From Caulobacteraceae bacterium (GTDB taxonomy: Bacteria; Pseudomonadota; Alphaproteobacteria; Caulobacterales; Caulobacteraceae), in the NCBI GenBank assembly GCA_947475465.1, contig CANJLK010000020.1, positions 1 to 52,744 on the forward strand: a stretch of 52,744 bases of DNA, in the 5' to 3' direction. Of this stretch, positions 42,975 to 51,611 are shown piece after piece. The notes below the pieces were generated by a model. The model ran no database searches, was not told the DNA's origin, and was given only the letters and a program-made list of their open reading frames with translations. Made by a program: the position numbers and the translations under genes. Position 1 is the first letter of the stretch. Every line of letters starts with the position of its first letter.

Positions 42975-43322
42975 TCAGAGGACGGTCAGGACCTGATCCA
43001 CCGGCCGGCAGAGCACGGTTCCCTTCGGCGTCACCACGATCGGGCGCTCCACCAGGACCGGGTGCTCGACCATGGCGGCGATCAGCGCCTCGTCGGAGAC
43101 GGCGGGATCGGTCAGGCCCATCTCATCGGCGGGGCCACGGGTGCGCAGGATGTCGCGGGCCCGCTTGCCCATGGCCTTGAGGAGACCCTGCAGCTGGTCC
43201 TTGGTCCAGCCGGTCTTGAGGTACTCCACGACCTTGGGCTCGACCCCCTTTTCCCGCAGCAAGGCAAGGGTGTTGCGGGACGTGGAGCAGGCGGGGTTGT
43301 GGTAGATGACGGTGTCGCTCAT
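42975..43322 (-). CDS. arsC: Arsenate reductase (glutaredoxin type) ArsC
   Basis: 115 residues of the ArsC/Spx fold. IYHNPACSTSRNTLALL carries the catalytic cysteine (Cys12) and the anion-binding turn. VEHPVLVERPIVVTPKGTV and LCRPVD carry the conserved arginines for arsenate binding. It reduces arsenate to arsenite with glutathione and glutaredoxin. No ars operon genes are beside it. Many chromosomal ArsC-like genes of this length are housekeeping-like, so a resistance role is likely but not sure. Confidence 0.9.
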   Translation of the reverse strand: MSDTVIYHNPACSTSRNTLALLREKGVEPKVVEYLKTGWTKDQLQGLLKAMGKRARDILRTRGPADEMGLTDPAVSDEALIAAMVEHPVLVERPIVVTPKGTVLCRPVDQVLTVL

Positions 43323-43350
43323 GGCGCTGATTTAGCCATATCCGGGCCGA

Positions 43351-45735
43351 TCACCAAGCGAAGCGGCGTGTTCCGGTCAGCACGGTGTTGTCGCTGTCGT
43401 CGAACCCCATGACCCCGGCGGGACGTGGCGGCAAGGCCCGGGCCTCGGCCGGCCAGCCCTCGAGGGTCGCGGCATAGGCCAGGTCCAGGCCGCCCGGCGC
43501 CCGGGCGCGCAGGACAAGGTCGAGGCCACCCTGCGCGGTGCGCCAGCGCACGATGTTGGCCCCGCCGGGCGTCAGGGCGACATTTGCCGGCGCGCCGCCC
43601 AACGATTCCAGGACGGCGGCCGACATCGGGGTGATTTTCAGCGTCAGCACCCGGACGCCCGCTATCGGCTCGACGCGCAGCCGAAGGGCGCCGCTGGGAA
43701 GCAGGGTCATGGCGACCTGCGGCGCGGGCCGCTCGAGGAACGGGGCGGGCGCCACCGTAAGGGGCGGGCGCAGCCACCATCGGCTGACCTTGGCGGGCGC
43801 GCCGCCGTCGGCCTTGAGGACGATGTCCGCCCAGATCGGAGTCGGCTCGATCGCCGCGCGCCAGCCGCTGCCGGCGTCCTGATCGACCTCGTAGGCCACA
43901 TAACCCACCTGCGGGTGGCGCGCGTCATAGGGATGGTTGAACCGAACGAAGATCAGCACCCCCAGCCCTGTGAGCAGGATCAGGGGACCCACCAGCCGGG
44001 CGGGTGGCGCGCCCTCGTCCGGCTGGGCCAGGGGCCAGAGCACGAAGCTGGCCAGCAGGACGGGCAGGGCCAGTAGCTCCACAAGGTCCAGGCCCAGGAA
44101 GGCGTCATGGGCCAGGCCGCCGACCCAGGCGAGGCTGAGCGCGGTGAGCAAGGCCAGGGTGGCCAGGATCGGCGGCCGCCGCTTGATGCTGAGCGCGCTG
44201 ATCGCCGCGGCGAGGCAACCTGTCAGCAGGGGCCAGGCCAAAAGGTAGTCGATGGGCGGCGCCAGGATCTGGACCGCGACCGCCGCCACCAGGCCCAGCA
44301 GCAGGACGCCCGCCCAGGCGCCGGCCCGGCCGACCGGCCGGCCGTAGGCCGCCAGGGCCAGGACGGCCGCAGCCACCCCCAATCCCAGGCCAAGCTTGTC
44401 GAAGCCGCCGAAGGCGCAGGCTCCCGCTCCCGCCAGGAGCGGAACCAGGGCCACTGCGCGCCGGCCGCGCGCCAGTTCCGCCGCCGCCAGGATCAGGAAG
44501 CCGAGACCCAGGAGAATTACGGCCGTTTCCCAGTGGACGACCTGGGCCAGGAGGAACCGCTGCGGCAGGAAGCCGAAGGCCGCGCCGCTGGCGCGTCTGG
44601 CGAAGTGCAGCACAGTCGCTGCGCCCAGCACGGCGAAGACGGCCGCGCCGGCGCCTCGCGCCACGTCGGACCAGGCGAAGGCGTCGATCCGCCTGGCCTG
44701 GACGATCGCCCACAGGAGGAGCCCGGCGGCGAAGGCCAGCACCAGCCAGCCGAGCGGTGCGGGGTAGGCGGCCATGAGGCCGCCGAGCGTCTGGCTATAC
44801 ACCGGGTTGGCGGTCCTGGCCGGCAGGCTGGGCGCAAAGGCTATGGCGCGGGCGGCGCCCAGCACCTGCTGGCCCATGTCCTGCAACGATCCGCGGTCGA
44901 GGTTGGCCGGGACGGCGGTGGGCGAATGGTAGTCGAACTGGCGGCCGATGAAGGCGAAGTTCAGCCCGTCGATCCCGGCCTTGCGGGAGATTGTGAAGTC
45001 GGTGTCGTTCGGCATCTGCTCATAGATGAAGCTCGACAGGGACGAGGCGTGCGGGTCAGCGGCCGTCTGGCGCAGCACCGAGATCGCCCCGCCGCTTCGC
45101 GGGCCGGTCTGGAACATCTGCACCCGGCCGCCGGCGCCGCGGGTCTCCATGTTGAGGATGAAGCCCAGGCGCGCGGCAAGCGGGTCGCGGGCGAAGAACG
45201 CCCGCGCTCCCAGGAGGCCAGCCTCCTCGCCGTCGGTGATCAGCACGACCACGTCGCGGGCCGGAACGCCCGAGGCCTTGAGCGCGCGCACCGCCTCCAG
45301 CGCGGAGGCGACGCCGGCCGCGTCGTCGGCCGCGCCGGGCGATCCGGGCACGCTGTCGTAGTGGGCCATCAGGGCGACGGCGGGGGCCGTGCGGTCGCGG
45401 CCCGGCAGGACGCCCACCAGGTTCTCGACCGCGCCGCCCTCCAGATTGGGAGCGCCCGCCACGTCTGAGCGTTCGAAGGCCACGCCCGGGTGGACCTGCG
45501 GGTTGAGGCCCAGGGCCTTCATGCGGGCGAACAGATAGTCGCGCGCCGCCTGGTTGGCGGGCGAGCCGATCGGGTGGGGCGCCGCGCCGATCGCCTGGAC
45601 ATCGAGCATGGCTCGCGTCGCCGAGAAGGCGGCGGCCGGAGCACTGACCGGCGCAGGCGCAGGTGTCCTGGCGCCGCCAAAGGCCATCAGGCCCGCCGCG
45701 ATCAGGGCCGCGGCCAGCGCAATCAGTCGTCCCAA
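43351..45735 (-). CDS. M28-family membrane metallopeptidase
   Basis: About 794 residues. TTG 45735 is taken as start because GGGAGGA lies upstream and a membrane anchor (LIALAAALIAAGLMAFGGA) follows at once. A much longer open frame is Arg/Pro-rich and unlike protein. The peptidase domain has the zinc ligands in ALMAHYDSVPGS and GAADDAAGVASALE, the acids in ITDGEEAGLLGARAF and LNMETRGAGG, and the last His in DYHSPTAVP. Then come about nine membrane spans and a C-terminal periplasmic beta domain. It likely removes N-terminal residues from peptides outside the cytoplasm. It is downstream of the ctrA-type operon and separated from it by a terminator. Confidence 0.88.
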   Translation of the reverse strand: MGRLIALAAALIAAGLMAFGGARTPAPAPVSAPAAAFSATRAMLDVQAIGAAPHPIGSPANQAARDYLFARMKALGLNPQVHPGVAFERSDVAGAPNLEGGAVENLVGVLPGRDRTAPAVALMAHYDSVPGSPGAADDAAGVASALEAVRALKASGVPARDVVVLITDGEEAGLLGARAFFARDPLAARLGFILNMETRGAGGRVQMFQTGPRSGGAISVLRQTAADPHASSLSSFIYEQMPNDTDFTISRKAGIDGLNFAFIGRQFDYHSPTAVPANLDRGSLQDMGQQVLGAARAIAFAPSLPARTANPVYSQTLGGLMAAYPAPLGWLVLAFAAGLLLWAIVQARRIDAFAWSDVARGAGAAVFAVLGAATVLHFARRASGAAFGFLPQRFLLAQVVHWETAVILLGLGFLILAAAELARGRRAVALVPLLAGAGACAFGGFDKLGLGLGVAAAVLALAAYGRPVGRAGAWAGVLLLGLVAAVAVQILAPPIDYLLAWPLLTGCLAAAISALSIKRRPPILATLALLTALSLAWVGGLAHDAFLGLDLVELLALPVLLASFVLWPLAQPDEGAPPARLVGPLILLTGLGVLIFVRFNHPYDARHPQVGYVAYEVDQDAGSGWRAAIEPTPIWADIVLKADGGAPAKVSRWWLRPPLTVAPAPFLERPAPQVAMTLLPSGALRLRVEPIAGVRVLTLKITPMSAAVLESLGGAPANVALTPGGANIVRWRTAQGGLDLVLRARAPGGLDLAYAATLEGWPAEARALPPRPAGVMGFDDSDNTVLTGTRRFAW

Positions 45736-45840
45736 GGCCGTCCTCCCGAACGATCGTGGGCGGAACCTAGCCGGTAACGCGCGCAAACGAAAACGCCCGT
45801 CGGTTGTGGCGTCTTCGGCCGTTAGGATCGGGTGCGAAGG

Positions 45841-45868
45841 CGCCCGCCCCCGGGGAAAGGGGCGGGCG
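45841..45868 (-). terminator. Hairpin after the left ctrA
   Basis: A 10-bp stem CGCCCGCCCC / GGGGCGGGCG (45841-45850 and 45859-45868) with an 8-base loop, 28 bases past the ctrA stop on the minus strand. A second CGGGCGTTTTCG tract with a T-run lies further on near 45789-45800. The other ctrA ends with a similar hairpin at 52230-52251. Confidence 0.65.
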
Positions 45869-45895
45869 TCTCGCGGGCGCCGGCGTCTGCGGGGA

Positions 45896-46591
45896 TCAGG
45901 CGGCGGCCTGCGCTTCAGGGCCGTCGTGGAGGACATAGCCACGGCCCCAGACGGTCTCGATGTGGTGGGCGCCGTCGGTGGCGGCGGCGAGTTTCTTGCG
46001 CAGCTTGCAGATGAACACGTCGATGATCTTCAGTTCGGGCTCGTCCAGGCCGCCGTAGAGGTGGTTCAGGAACATGTCCTTGGTCAGCGTCGTGCCCTTG
46101 CGCAGGGAAAGCAGCTCAAGGAGCTGGTACTCCTTGGCGGTCAGGTGGACCCGGGCGCCCTTCACCTCGACGGTCTTGGTGTCGAGATTGACGGTGATGT
46201 CGCCGGTCTTGATCACCGACTGGGCATGGCCCTTGGAGCGGCGGACCACGGCGTGGATGCGCGCGACCAGTTCGTCCTTGTGGAAGGGCTTGGTCATGTA
46301 GCCGTCGGCGCCGCCGGCGAATGTCTTCACCTTGGTGTCGATTTCCGACGAACCCGACAGGATCATCACCGGCGTCTCGATCTTGCCGGCGCGCAGGTTC
46401 CGCAGCACCTGAAGCCCGCTCATGTCCGGAAGGTTCAGGTCGAGCAGGATGAGGTCGTAGTCGTAGACCTTGGCCAGATCGACGCCTTCCTCGCCCAGGT
46501 CGGTGCTGTAGACGCTGAAGCCTTCGGCCTTGAGCATCAGTTCGACGCTCTGGGCCGTGGAGCTGTCGTCTTCGATCATCAATACCCGCAT
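45896..46591 (-). CDS. CtrA-family cell-cycle response regulator, second copy
   Basis: 231 residues, full CtrA length. The receiver has [14 protein letters not shown] and the acceptor Asp51 in [13 protein letters not shown], with the conserved Thr and Lys near ILSGSSE and MTKPFHKDE. The winged helix has [20 protein letters not shown] and [17 protein letters not shown]. Against the partial copy at 52279-52744, about 126 of 144 shared residues agree by eye, and the recognition helix is identical. It should therefore read the same TTAA-type boxes. Changes cluster in the linker ([11 protein letters not shown]) and C-terminus. It still ends in Ala-Ala, the ClpXP signal known for CtrA. AGGAGATC precedes the ATG. 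It is the last gene of a kinase-receiver-pseudo-receiver operon. Confidence 0.93.
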   Translation of the reverse strand: MRVLMIEDDSSTAQSVELMLKAEGFSVYSTDLGEEGVDLAKVYDYDLILLDLNLPDMSGLQVLRNLRAGKIETPVMILSGSSEIDTKVKTFAGGADGYMTKPFHKDELVARIHAVVRRSKGHAQSVIKTGDITVNLDTKTVEVKGARVHLTAKEYQLLELLSLRKGTTLTKDMFLNHLYGGLDEPELKIIDVFICKLRKKLAAATDGAHHIETVWGRGYVLHDGPEAQAAA

Positions 46592-46640
46592 CTTGGATCT
46601 CCTGGGGTTTCGGCCGCGATCGCCGTTCTGGCGGCGGGGG

Positions 46641-46988
46641 TCATGGCAAGGGGTTGATCTGGAGGGCGGCGGGGTCGCCGCCGGGGTCACGGGTCGCGGC
46701 GAGCAGCCGCATGGGCCTGTCGATCCGCGCCAGGCGCAGGCGGGCGGCCATGTCGCCGCCATCGGCCAGCGCGGGCGGATTGGGGCCCAGCAGGACCAGG
46801 TCGAAGTCGCACATTCTCGCCAGGTCGAGGCCCGTCTCGCCGCTGTTGGCGACCTCCACCGCGAAGCCCGTGGCGCCCAGGATCATCGCCAGTCCGGCGG
46901 CGATCTGCGCCTCCCCTTCGATCAGCAGGACGCGTGTCGCGCCAGGCGTCTCGGCCATGGGGGAGGTGATGGGTGCAGCGTGGGTCAT
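46641..46988 (-). CDS. Truncated pseudo-receiver related to CtrA
   Basis: 115 residues, only a receiver-like domain and no DNA-binding part. [35 protein letters not shown] and [14 protein letters not shown] line up residue by residue with the CtrA receiver ([44 protein letters not shown]). The phospho-acceptor Asp is Gly, and the acidic pair Asp-Asp is Gly-Glu, so it cannot be phosphorylated in the normal way. It starts one base after the stop of the receiver gene upstream (coupled translation) and ends 49 bases before ctrA. It may be a decoy or docking partner for CtrA-pathway kinases. That role is inferred; a decaying gene is the alternative. Confidence 0.78.
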   Translation of the reverse strand: MTHAAPITSPMAETPGATRVLLIEGEAQIAAGLAMILGATGFAVEVANSGETGLDLARMCDFDLVLLGPNPPALADGGDMAARLRLARIDRPMRLLAATRDPGGDPAALQINPLP

Positions 46989-46989
46989 G

Positions 46990-47490
46990 TCAGGCGGCGT
47001 ACAGGGCCGGGCCGCCGTGGCGGTCGATCAGCGTCTCCCATCCCTCGGTCAGGACTTCCGTGGTGCGGCGCAGCGCTTTTTGCAGGGGAGCGGGCTGGGG
47101 CGGCGGCGTGTGCTGGGAGGGCGGCGAGGTCAGTTCGCGGGCAGTGTTCACCAGGGCCGAGATGCGGAACGGCTTGGCCATCACCGCGTCGGCGCCCAGG
47201 TGCTCGGCCCAGCGCAGGAACTCCCGGCCCACCAGCCGCCCGCCGCCGGAGATGGCGATGACCTTGGGCGCATGGGGGGCTCGCTTCAGGCGCATGATGG
47301 TTTCGATCCCCTCCATCTCTGGCATCAGGATGTCGGTGACCACCACATCGGGCCGCTCGGCGGCGAAGATCTTGAGGCCGGCGCGGCCGTTAGGAGCTGA
47401 GAAGGCCAGGTAGCCCTTGCGCTCGAAGCCGGCGCAGATGAGCTGGCAAATCCGAGGATCGTCATCAATCACGAGGATGGATTTCGTCAT
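46990..47490 (-). CDS. Single-domain response regulator with C-terminal tail
   Basis: 166 residues. A complete receiver domain: SILVIDDDPRICQLICAGFE, the acceptor Asp53 in VVVTDILMPEMEG, the switch region KVIAISGGGR and the Lys in AVMAKPFRIS. A Pro/Gln-rich linker (about 125-140) and a helical tail of 30 residues follow, with LRRTTEVLTEGWETLIDRHG. No output domain is seen. It overlaps the kinase gene by 4 bases (ATGA) and is the likely direct phosphate acceptor of that kinase. The tail could pass the signal to another protein. DivK-like function is one possibility; the sequence is not close enough to say. Confidence 0.85.
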   Translation of the reverse strand: MTKSILVIDDDPRICQLICAGFERKGYLAFSAPNGRAGLKIFAAERPDVVVTDILMPEMEGIETIMRLKRAPHAPKVIAISGGGRLVGREFLRWAEHLGADAVMAKPFRISALVNTARELTSPPSQHTPPPQPAPLQKALRRTTEVLTEGWETLIDRHGGPALYAA

Positions 47491-48383
47491 GGCCGTTCCG
47501 TTCTGACTAACTGCGGACGTTGGGCGTGGGGCGGGAGGCTGGGCGCGGCGCGCCGGGCGGCGGGCCGAAGGTCGATGCGGGGCAGGTAGAGGCGCACCGT
47601 CGTGCCGTGGCCGAGGCGGGTGGCGATGGTCAGGCCGCCGCCCAGCCGGCGGGCGAAGCCCTGGGCGGAGCTCAGCCCCAGACCCGTGCCGCCGCGGTCG
47701 GCCTTGGTGGTGAAATAGGGTTCCAGCGCCCGGGAAAGGGTTTCAGGCGACATGCCGAGGCCCGTGTCGGTGACGCTGAACGCGACGTAGGAGCCCGTCG
47801 TCAGGCCTTCGGCCCTGGCGGCCTCGCCTTCCATCCAGACGGCTTCGCAGCCGAGGCTGAGCGCGCCGCGGCCCACGGTGGCGTCGCGGGCGTTGATGCA
47901 CAGGTTTAGGAGCGCCGATTCCAGCTCGGACTGATCGGCCTGGCAGAACAAGGGGTAGGCGGAAGGCTTGGCCGTGATCGTGATCGCCTCGGGCAGGATC
48001 GTCGCGGTCAGCGCGGCCACCGAGTCCAGGGCGGCGGCGCAGTCGACGGTTTCGGCCTGCGGCGTTTCGCCCCTCGCGAAGGCGATGAGCCGGCGCAGCA
48101 GACCCGCGCCATGCTCGGCGGCGCGCAGGCTGACCAGCGCCAGGTCCTGGGACGGCGAGCCGGCCTCCAGGTCTTCCGCCAGCGCCTCGCTCGCGCCGAT
48201 GATCACGGTCAGAAGGTTGTTGAGGTCGTGGGCGACGCCGCCCGTGAGGTCCTGGAGCTCCGAAAGGGGAGTCGTGGGGTTGCCGGGTCGAGTCGCGCTT
48301 AAGTCGAGCGTGAGTCCATCATCTTGCCTGGACCTGTAATGGCCGGAAAGAGCGGTGTCTGTATCTAGACACGGGACGATCAC
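47487..48383 (-). CDS. Soluble histidine kinase without sensor domain
   Basis: 298 residues. A short N-terminus of about 40 residues precedes the HisKA helix with DLTGGVAHDLNNLLTVIIG (phospho-acceptor His52). The HATPase part has NLCINARDATVG, VTDTGLGMSPE and GGTGLGLSSAQGFARRLGG. There is no membrane span and no PAS, GAF or receiver domain, so the signal must come from partner proteins. GTG 48383 is the apparent start, with an AGGA-type ribosome site. It is the first gene of the operon kinase / receiver / pseudo-receiver / ctrA. Eighteen bases upstream lies a TTAACCAT site (48401-48408), typical of CtrA-controlled promoters. Which receiver it serves in the cell is unknown. Confidence 0.88.
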   Translation of the reverse strand: MIVPCLDTDTALSGHYRSRQDDGLTLDLSATRPGNPTTPLSELQDLTGGVAHDLNNLLTVIIGASEALAEDLEAGSPSQDLALVSLRAAEHGAGLLRRLIAFARGETPQAETVDCAAALDSVAALTATILPEAITITAKPSAYPLFCQADQSELESALLNLCINARDATVGRGALSLGCEAVWMEGEAARAEGLTTGSYVAFSVTDTGLGMSPETLSRALEPYFTTKADRGGTGLGLSSAQGFARRLGGGLTIATRLGHGTTVRLYLPRIDLRPAARRAAPSLPPHAQRPQLVRTERP

Positions 48384-48400
48384 AGGATGTTCCTATATTT

Positions 48401-48408
48401 ATGGTTAA
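48401..48408 (-). promoter_or_regulatory. CtrA-type half-site TTAACCAT in the kinase operon promoter
   Basis: On the minus strand this reads TTAACCAT, the octamer known from Caulobacter CtrA-controlled promoters, 18 bases ahead of the kinase GTG. A GAATC (GANTC, the CcrM methylation site) lies further up at 48482-48486. Autoregulation by CtrA is a reasonable reading but rests on one short site. Confidence 0.5.
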
Positions 48409-48500
48409 CGGTTGATTTCGGAATAAGGCGTCCGCGACAGCCCTTCGCTTGACTTCTGCCATAAACCAGAACGGGAAAAACGAATCACGTTGGGGTGAAT

Positions 48501-48536
48501 ACCTACGTGTCAATCTCTAGTGGTAACTGCGTAGGT
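48501..48536. repeat. Short inverted repeat between receiver and kinase genes
   Basis: ACCTACG at 48501-48507 and CGTAGGT at 48530-48536 with a 22-base spacer. It lies in the 205-base gap upstream of the kinase operon and could be an operator or the stem of a terminator for the receiver gene next to it. No T-run follows. Confidence 0.35.
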
Positions 48537-48588
48537 GGCTCGTGACAGTTGTGCGCCGCGGGGCCTTGGCGACTTCGCGGCCGCTCAT

Positions 48589-49044
48589 TCAGGCGAGATG
48601 GGCCCGTATGGCGTCCAGCAACTCGCCGCCGATAAGCGGCTTCTCGACGATCCTCGCGCCCAGCCTGGCGGCCTGCCTGACCGTGGCCGGCGGCGGGTCG
48701 CTGGTGATCAGGATGGCCGGGGTGCGGCTTCCGCGGCGACGGAGCTCGGCCAGGGCTGCGAGACCCGAGATGCCGGGAAGCTGCACGTCGATCACCAGGC
48801 AGACGGAGCCGGCGGGGACGGGCGCGGCCAGGAGAGCTTCGCCGCTTGTACGTACGTCGACCCGCCAGCCCTCGATCGTCAGCGCGAACTGCAGGGCGCT
48901 GGCGACAGCTTCGTCATCTTCGACGAGCAGAACCCATGGCGCCGGCTCCCTGGGGATGGCTGACCTGGTCACGGCGTAGGCGGGCGCCGTACCGACCCCC
49001 GCCGCCAACGCGCGCGCGCGCGAAACCCGGCGGCGCGGCGCCAT
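48589..49044 (-). CDS. Single-domain response regulator
   Basis: 151 residues from ATG 49044; the longer frame from a TTG has no better ribosome site. The receiver has WVLLVEDDEAVASALQFALT, the acceptor Asp86 in CLVIDVQLPGISGL, the Thr/Ser in AILITSDPPP and the Lys in RIVEKPLIGGELL. The first 35 residues are Arg-rich and may be miscalled; a GTG at 48972 would give a bare receiver. It resembles receivers of FixJ/NarL type but has no DNA-binding domain. It is divergent from fixL across 410 bases. A competitor for FixL phosphate (compare FixT-like control) is possible but not shown. Confidence 0.8.
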   Translation of the reverse strand: MAPRRRVSRARALAAGVGTAPAYAVTRSAIPREPAPWVLLVEDDEAVASALQFALTIEGWRVDVRTSGEALLAAPVPAGSVCLVIDVQLPGISGLAALAELRRRGSRTPAILITSDPPPATVRQAARLGARIVEKPLIGGELLDAIRAHLA

Positions 49045-49454
49045 TCGCTCCCGTGTGGGCCTAGCGGACAATTCATGGCGGAAGACTATCAGGCCCCGAA
49101 AGGTCAGGACATTCCGGCATTTCTCTTACGTATATGTACGGGCCGCCGAACCTTTTTACTTGCATATTTGGCTGAAATTGGACTTTGGCTAACCCTAATT
49201 TTATGGTTTCCAAATTGTTGACACAATGAATTCTGGAACCATCGCGGGATAAGCTTCGTTCCTAAATATTCGGAATTGACATCTTTCCCGGCCGCACCAA
49301 TGTGGTTAAACTCAACCAGTGAGAGTAGAACGAGTCAGAACACCTTGAAGACGTGTTCGGTCCAAAGCGTGCGTCAGGCCCGGGGATTCTGGGCTCTTTG
49401 TGGGCGTGATCGAGGGCCGGTTCGGCGTCCCGCGGCGGCGGCGGGACGGTCGCC
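49045..49454. other. 410-base AT-rich intergenic region between receiver and fixL
   Basis: A divergent promoter region, noticeably AT-rich in this GC-rich window (CCTTTTTACTTGCATATTTG, CTAATTTTATGGTTTCCAAA). It contains a GGAAC-N17-CGTT promoter (49235-49260). It also has a GTGGTTAA at 49302-49309 whose complement TTAACCAC is one base off the CtrA octamer. I see no gene and no clear FNR/FixK box in it. Confidence 0.6.
49235..49260 (+). promoter_or_regulatory. General stress (EcfG/SigT-type) promoter ahead of fixL
   Basis: GGAAC at 49235-49239 and CGTT at 49257-49260 with 17 bases between, exactly the GGAAC-N16/17-CGTT pattern of alphaproteobacterial general-stress sigma factors. It faces fixL, about 195 bases before the start codon. 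About one such match per window is expected by chance on both strands, so it is a candidate only. Confidence 0.45.
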
Positions 49455-51611
49455 TTGAACCGCGCGCCTCCTCTTGGCCGTCGGGACACCGTGCTTCTGC
49501 TTGTCGCCGCGGGCGCGCTGCTCGCCGCCTCGGCGATCGACCTGAAGGCTCTCTTCGCTGATGGACTGTCGATATCGCCTTCGGCTTTGAAGTCCGTGGC
49601 CCTGATCGCCGCGGCTGTCGCCATCGCCGGGCTGGCGCTGCGGAGCGGGCGCTTCCAGGCGGCGCTGGCCCGCACCGCCCAGGACCTCACAGCGGCCGAG
49701 GTCGAAGCCCGCCGCGCCGCGGCCTTCCTCGAGGGGATCGGCGACGCCACGCCCGACCTGATCTACGCCAAGGACCTGGAGCGACGCTTCGTCTACGCGA
49801 ACGCGGCGGTGATCAGCGCCCTGGCGGCGCCGCCAGGCGGGATCATCGGGCGGCTGAACGAAGACTTCGTCGAGGACAGCTCGGCTCTGCGCGCGCAGGA
49901 CGACGCCGACCGGCGGGTCCTGGAGACCGGTGAGCCGCAATCGGTGGAAGGGGCTTTCACCCTGCCGGATGGATCGACCCGGGTGCTGCGGTCAAGGCTC
50001 TTTCCGCTGCGCGCGGCGGACGGGTCGGTGGCCGGCGTGGCTGGGCTGACCATGGACGTCACCCAGTCCAACGCGATCCGTCAGGCGCTGGCGGATTCCG
50101 AGGCCAAGTACCGGACCATCGCCAACGCCATGCCCACCATGGTGTGGACCGCCGACGCCAACGGCCTGCGGGATTTCTATAATGACCGCTGGTACGAATT
50201 CACGGGCGCGGAGCCCGGCGCGACCGACGGCGCCGAATGGACGCGGCATGTGCACGCAGAGGATCGGCCACGCGTGGTGCGCCTGGAGCGCAGCGGGGTG
50301 GCGGCCGGGCGCGCCTACGAGATCCAGTATCGGCTGGAGGGCAAGATGGGCGCCCGCTGGTGCCTGGAGCGCGCCTTGCCGCTGCAGGACGCCGACGGGC
50401 GGATCACCCGCTGGCAGGGCACCATCACCGACATCCAGGAGCTGGTGGAGAGCCGGCGCGGAAAGGAGGCCGCCATCGCCGACCTGCAGGCGCGCGAGGC
50501 GCACCTACAGTCGATCCTGGATTCCGTGCCCGACGCGATGATCGTCATCGACGAAACCGGGATCATCCAATCCTTCAGCGCCGCCGCCGAGGTGCAGTTC
50601 GGCTGGCCGTCAGCGGAGGTGATCGGGCGAAACATCAGCATGCTGATGCCCGATCCCTATCGCGACGCGCACAACGGCTACCTCGCGCGGTACCTGATGA
50701 CGGGAGAGCGCAAGATCATTGGCATCGGCCGGGTCGTGGTGGGCGAGCGGCGGGACGGCACCACCTTTCCGATGGAGCTTTCGGTCGGCGAGACCAAGTC
50801 GGGCGACCGCAGATTCTTCACCGGCTTCGCGCGCGATCTTTCCGAGCGTCAGGCGGTGGAGCGGCGGTTCCAGGGGGTGCAGTCGGAGCTGGCCCACGTC
50901 TCACGGCTCAGCGCCATGGGCGAGATGGCCTCGGCCTTGGCCCACGAACTCAACCAGCCGCTGTCGGCCACTGCCAACTATCTCCAGGGCTCGCTGCGGC
51001 TTCTCGAGCAGGAGCCGATGGACAAGGCTCTGTTGACCGAGGCCCTTTCGCTCGCCGGTCAGCAGATGTTCCGCGCCGGCGACATCATCCGGCGGCTGCG
51101 CGATTTCGTGTCAAAGGGCGAGACCGACCGCCAGATCGAGAGCCTGCCGGACCTTCTGGAGGAAGCGGCCGCGCTCGCGATGGTCGGGGCCCGGGACCTT
51201 GGCGTGCGGCTGCGCTTCGACATCGAGGCGACGCTCAGTCTCGTCATCGCCGACAAGGTGCAGATCCAGCAGGTGGTGCTCAACCTGATGCGTAACGCGG
51301 TGGAATCCATGGCCGGCGCGCCCAAGCGCGAGTTGACCGTGGCCGCGCGCAATGTGGGCGACGACACGGTCGAGGTGTCGGTCCGCGACACCGGATCGGG
51401 CCTCAGCAAGGAGATGGTCGCCCAGCTCTTCCAGCCCTTTGTCACCACAAAACAGAACGGCATGGGCGTGGGTCTGTCGATCTCCAGGACCATCGTCGAA
51501 GCCCATGGCGGCCGGATCTGGGCCGAGGCGAATCCGCGGGGCGGCACAGCGTTCAAGTTCACGCTGCGGACCGTCCGAAAAGGGGAGGTGGCCAGTGACG
51601 AGCTTGTCTGA
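49455..51611 (+). CDS. fixL: Oxygen sensor histidine kinase FixL
   Basis: 718 residues. Two membrane spans near the start ([31 protein letters not shown]) precede three PAS domains: about 90-205, 215-335 and 350-470. The third is the heme PAS, with [10 protein letters not shown] giving the proximal His at about 406 and [20 protein letters not shown] matching FixL, including the conserved Arg. HisKA has [18 protein letters not shown] (His497). The ATPase part has [17 protein letters not shown] and [15 protein letters not shown]. When oxygen leaves the heme it phosphorylates FixJ. TTG 49455 is the only start that keeps the membrane part. Its end overlaps fixJ by 17 bases. The two extra PAS domains are unusual for FixL. 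Confidence 0.93.
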   Translation: MNRAPPLGRRDTVLLLVAAGALLAASAIDLKALFADGLSISPSALKSVALIAAAVAIAGLALRSGRFQAALARTAQDLTAAEVEARRAAAFLEGIGDATPDLIYAKDLERRFVYANAAVISALAAPPGGIIGRLNEDFVEDSSALRAQDDADRRVLETGEPQSVEGAFTLPDGSTRVLRSRLFPLRAADGSVAGVAGLTMDVTQSNAIRQALADSEAKYRTIANAMPTMVWTADANGLRDFYNDRWYEFTGAEPGATDGAEWTRHVHAEDRPRVVRLERSGVAAGRAYEIQYRLEGKMGARWCLERALPLQDADGRITRWQGTITDIQELVESRRGKEAAIADLQAREAHLQSILDSVPDAMIVIDETGIIQSFSAAAEVQFGWPSAEVIGRNISMLMPDPYRDAHNGYLARYLMTGERKIIGIGRVVVGERRDGTTFPMELSVGETKSGDRRFFTGFARDLSERQAVERRFQGVQSELAHVSRLSAMGEMASALAHELNQPLSATANYLQGSLRLLEQEPMDKALLTEALSLAGQQMFRAGDIIRRLRDFVSKGETDRQIESLPDLLEEAAALAMVGARDLGVRLRFDIEATLSLVIADKVQIQQVVLNLMRNAVESMAGAPKRELTVAARNVGDDTVEVSVRDTGSGLSKEMVAQLFQPFVTTKQNGMGVGLSISRTIVEAHGGRIWAEANPRGGTAFKFTLRTVRKGEVASDELV

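Noticed and set aside
43781..45942. Longer version of the M28 peptidase starting at 45942
   Set aside because: The extra 69 residues are Arg/Pro-rich, unlike protein, and the TTG at 45735 has a strong GGGAGGA ribosome site followed by a membrane anchor.
49120..49140. TACGTATATGTACG-like partial palindrome as operator or FixK/FNR box
   Set aside because: Does not fit TTGAT-N4-ATCAA, and the symmetry is too short and imperfect to support a site.
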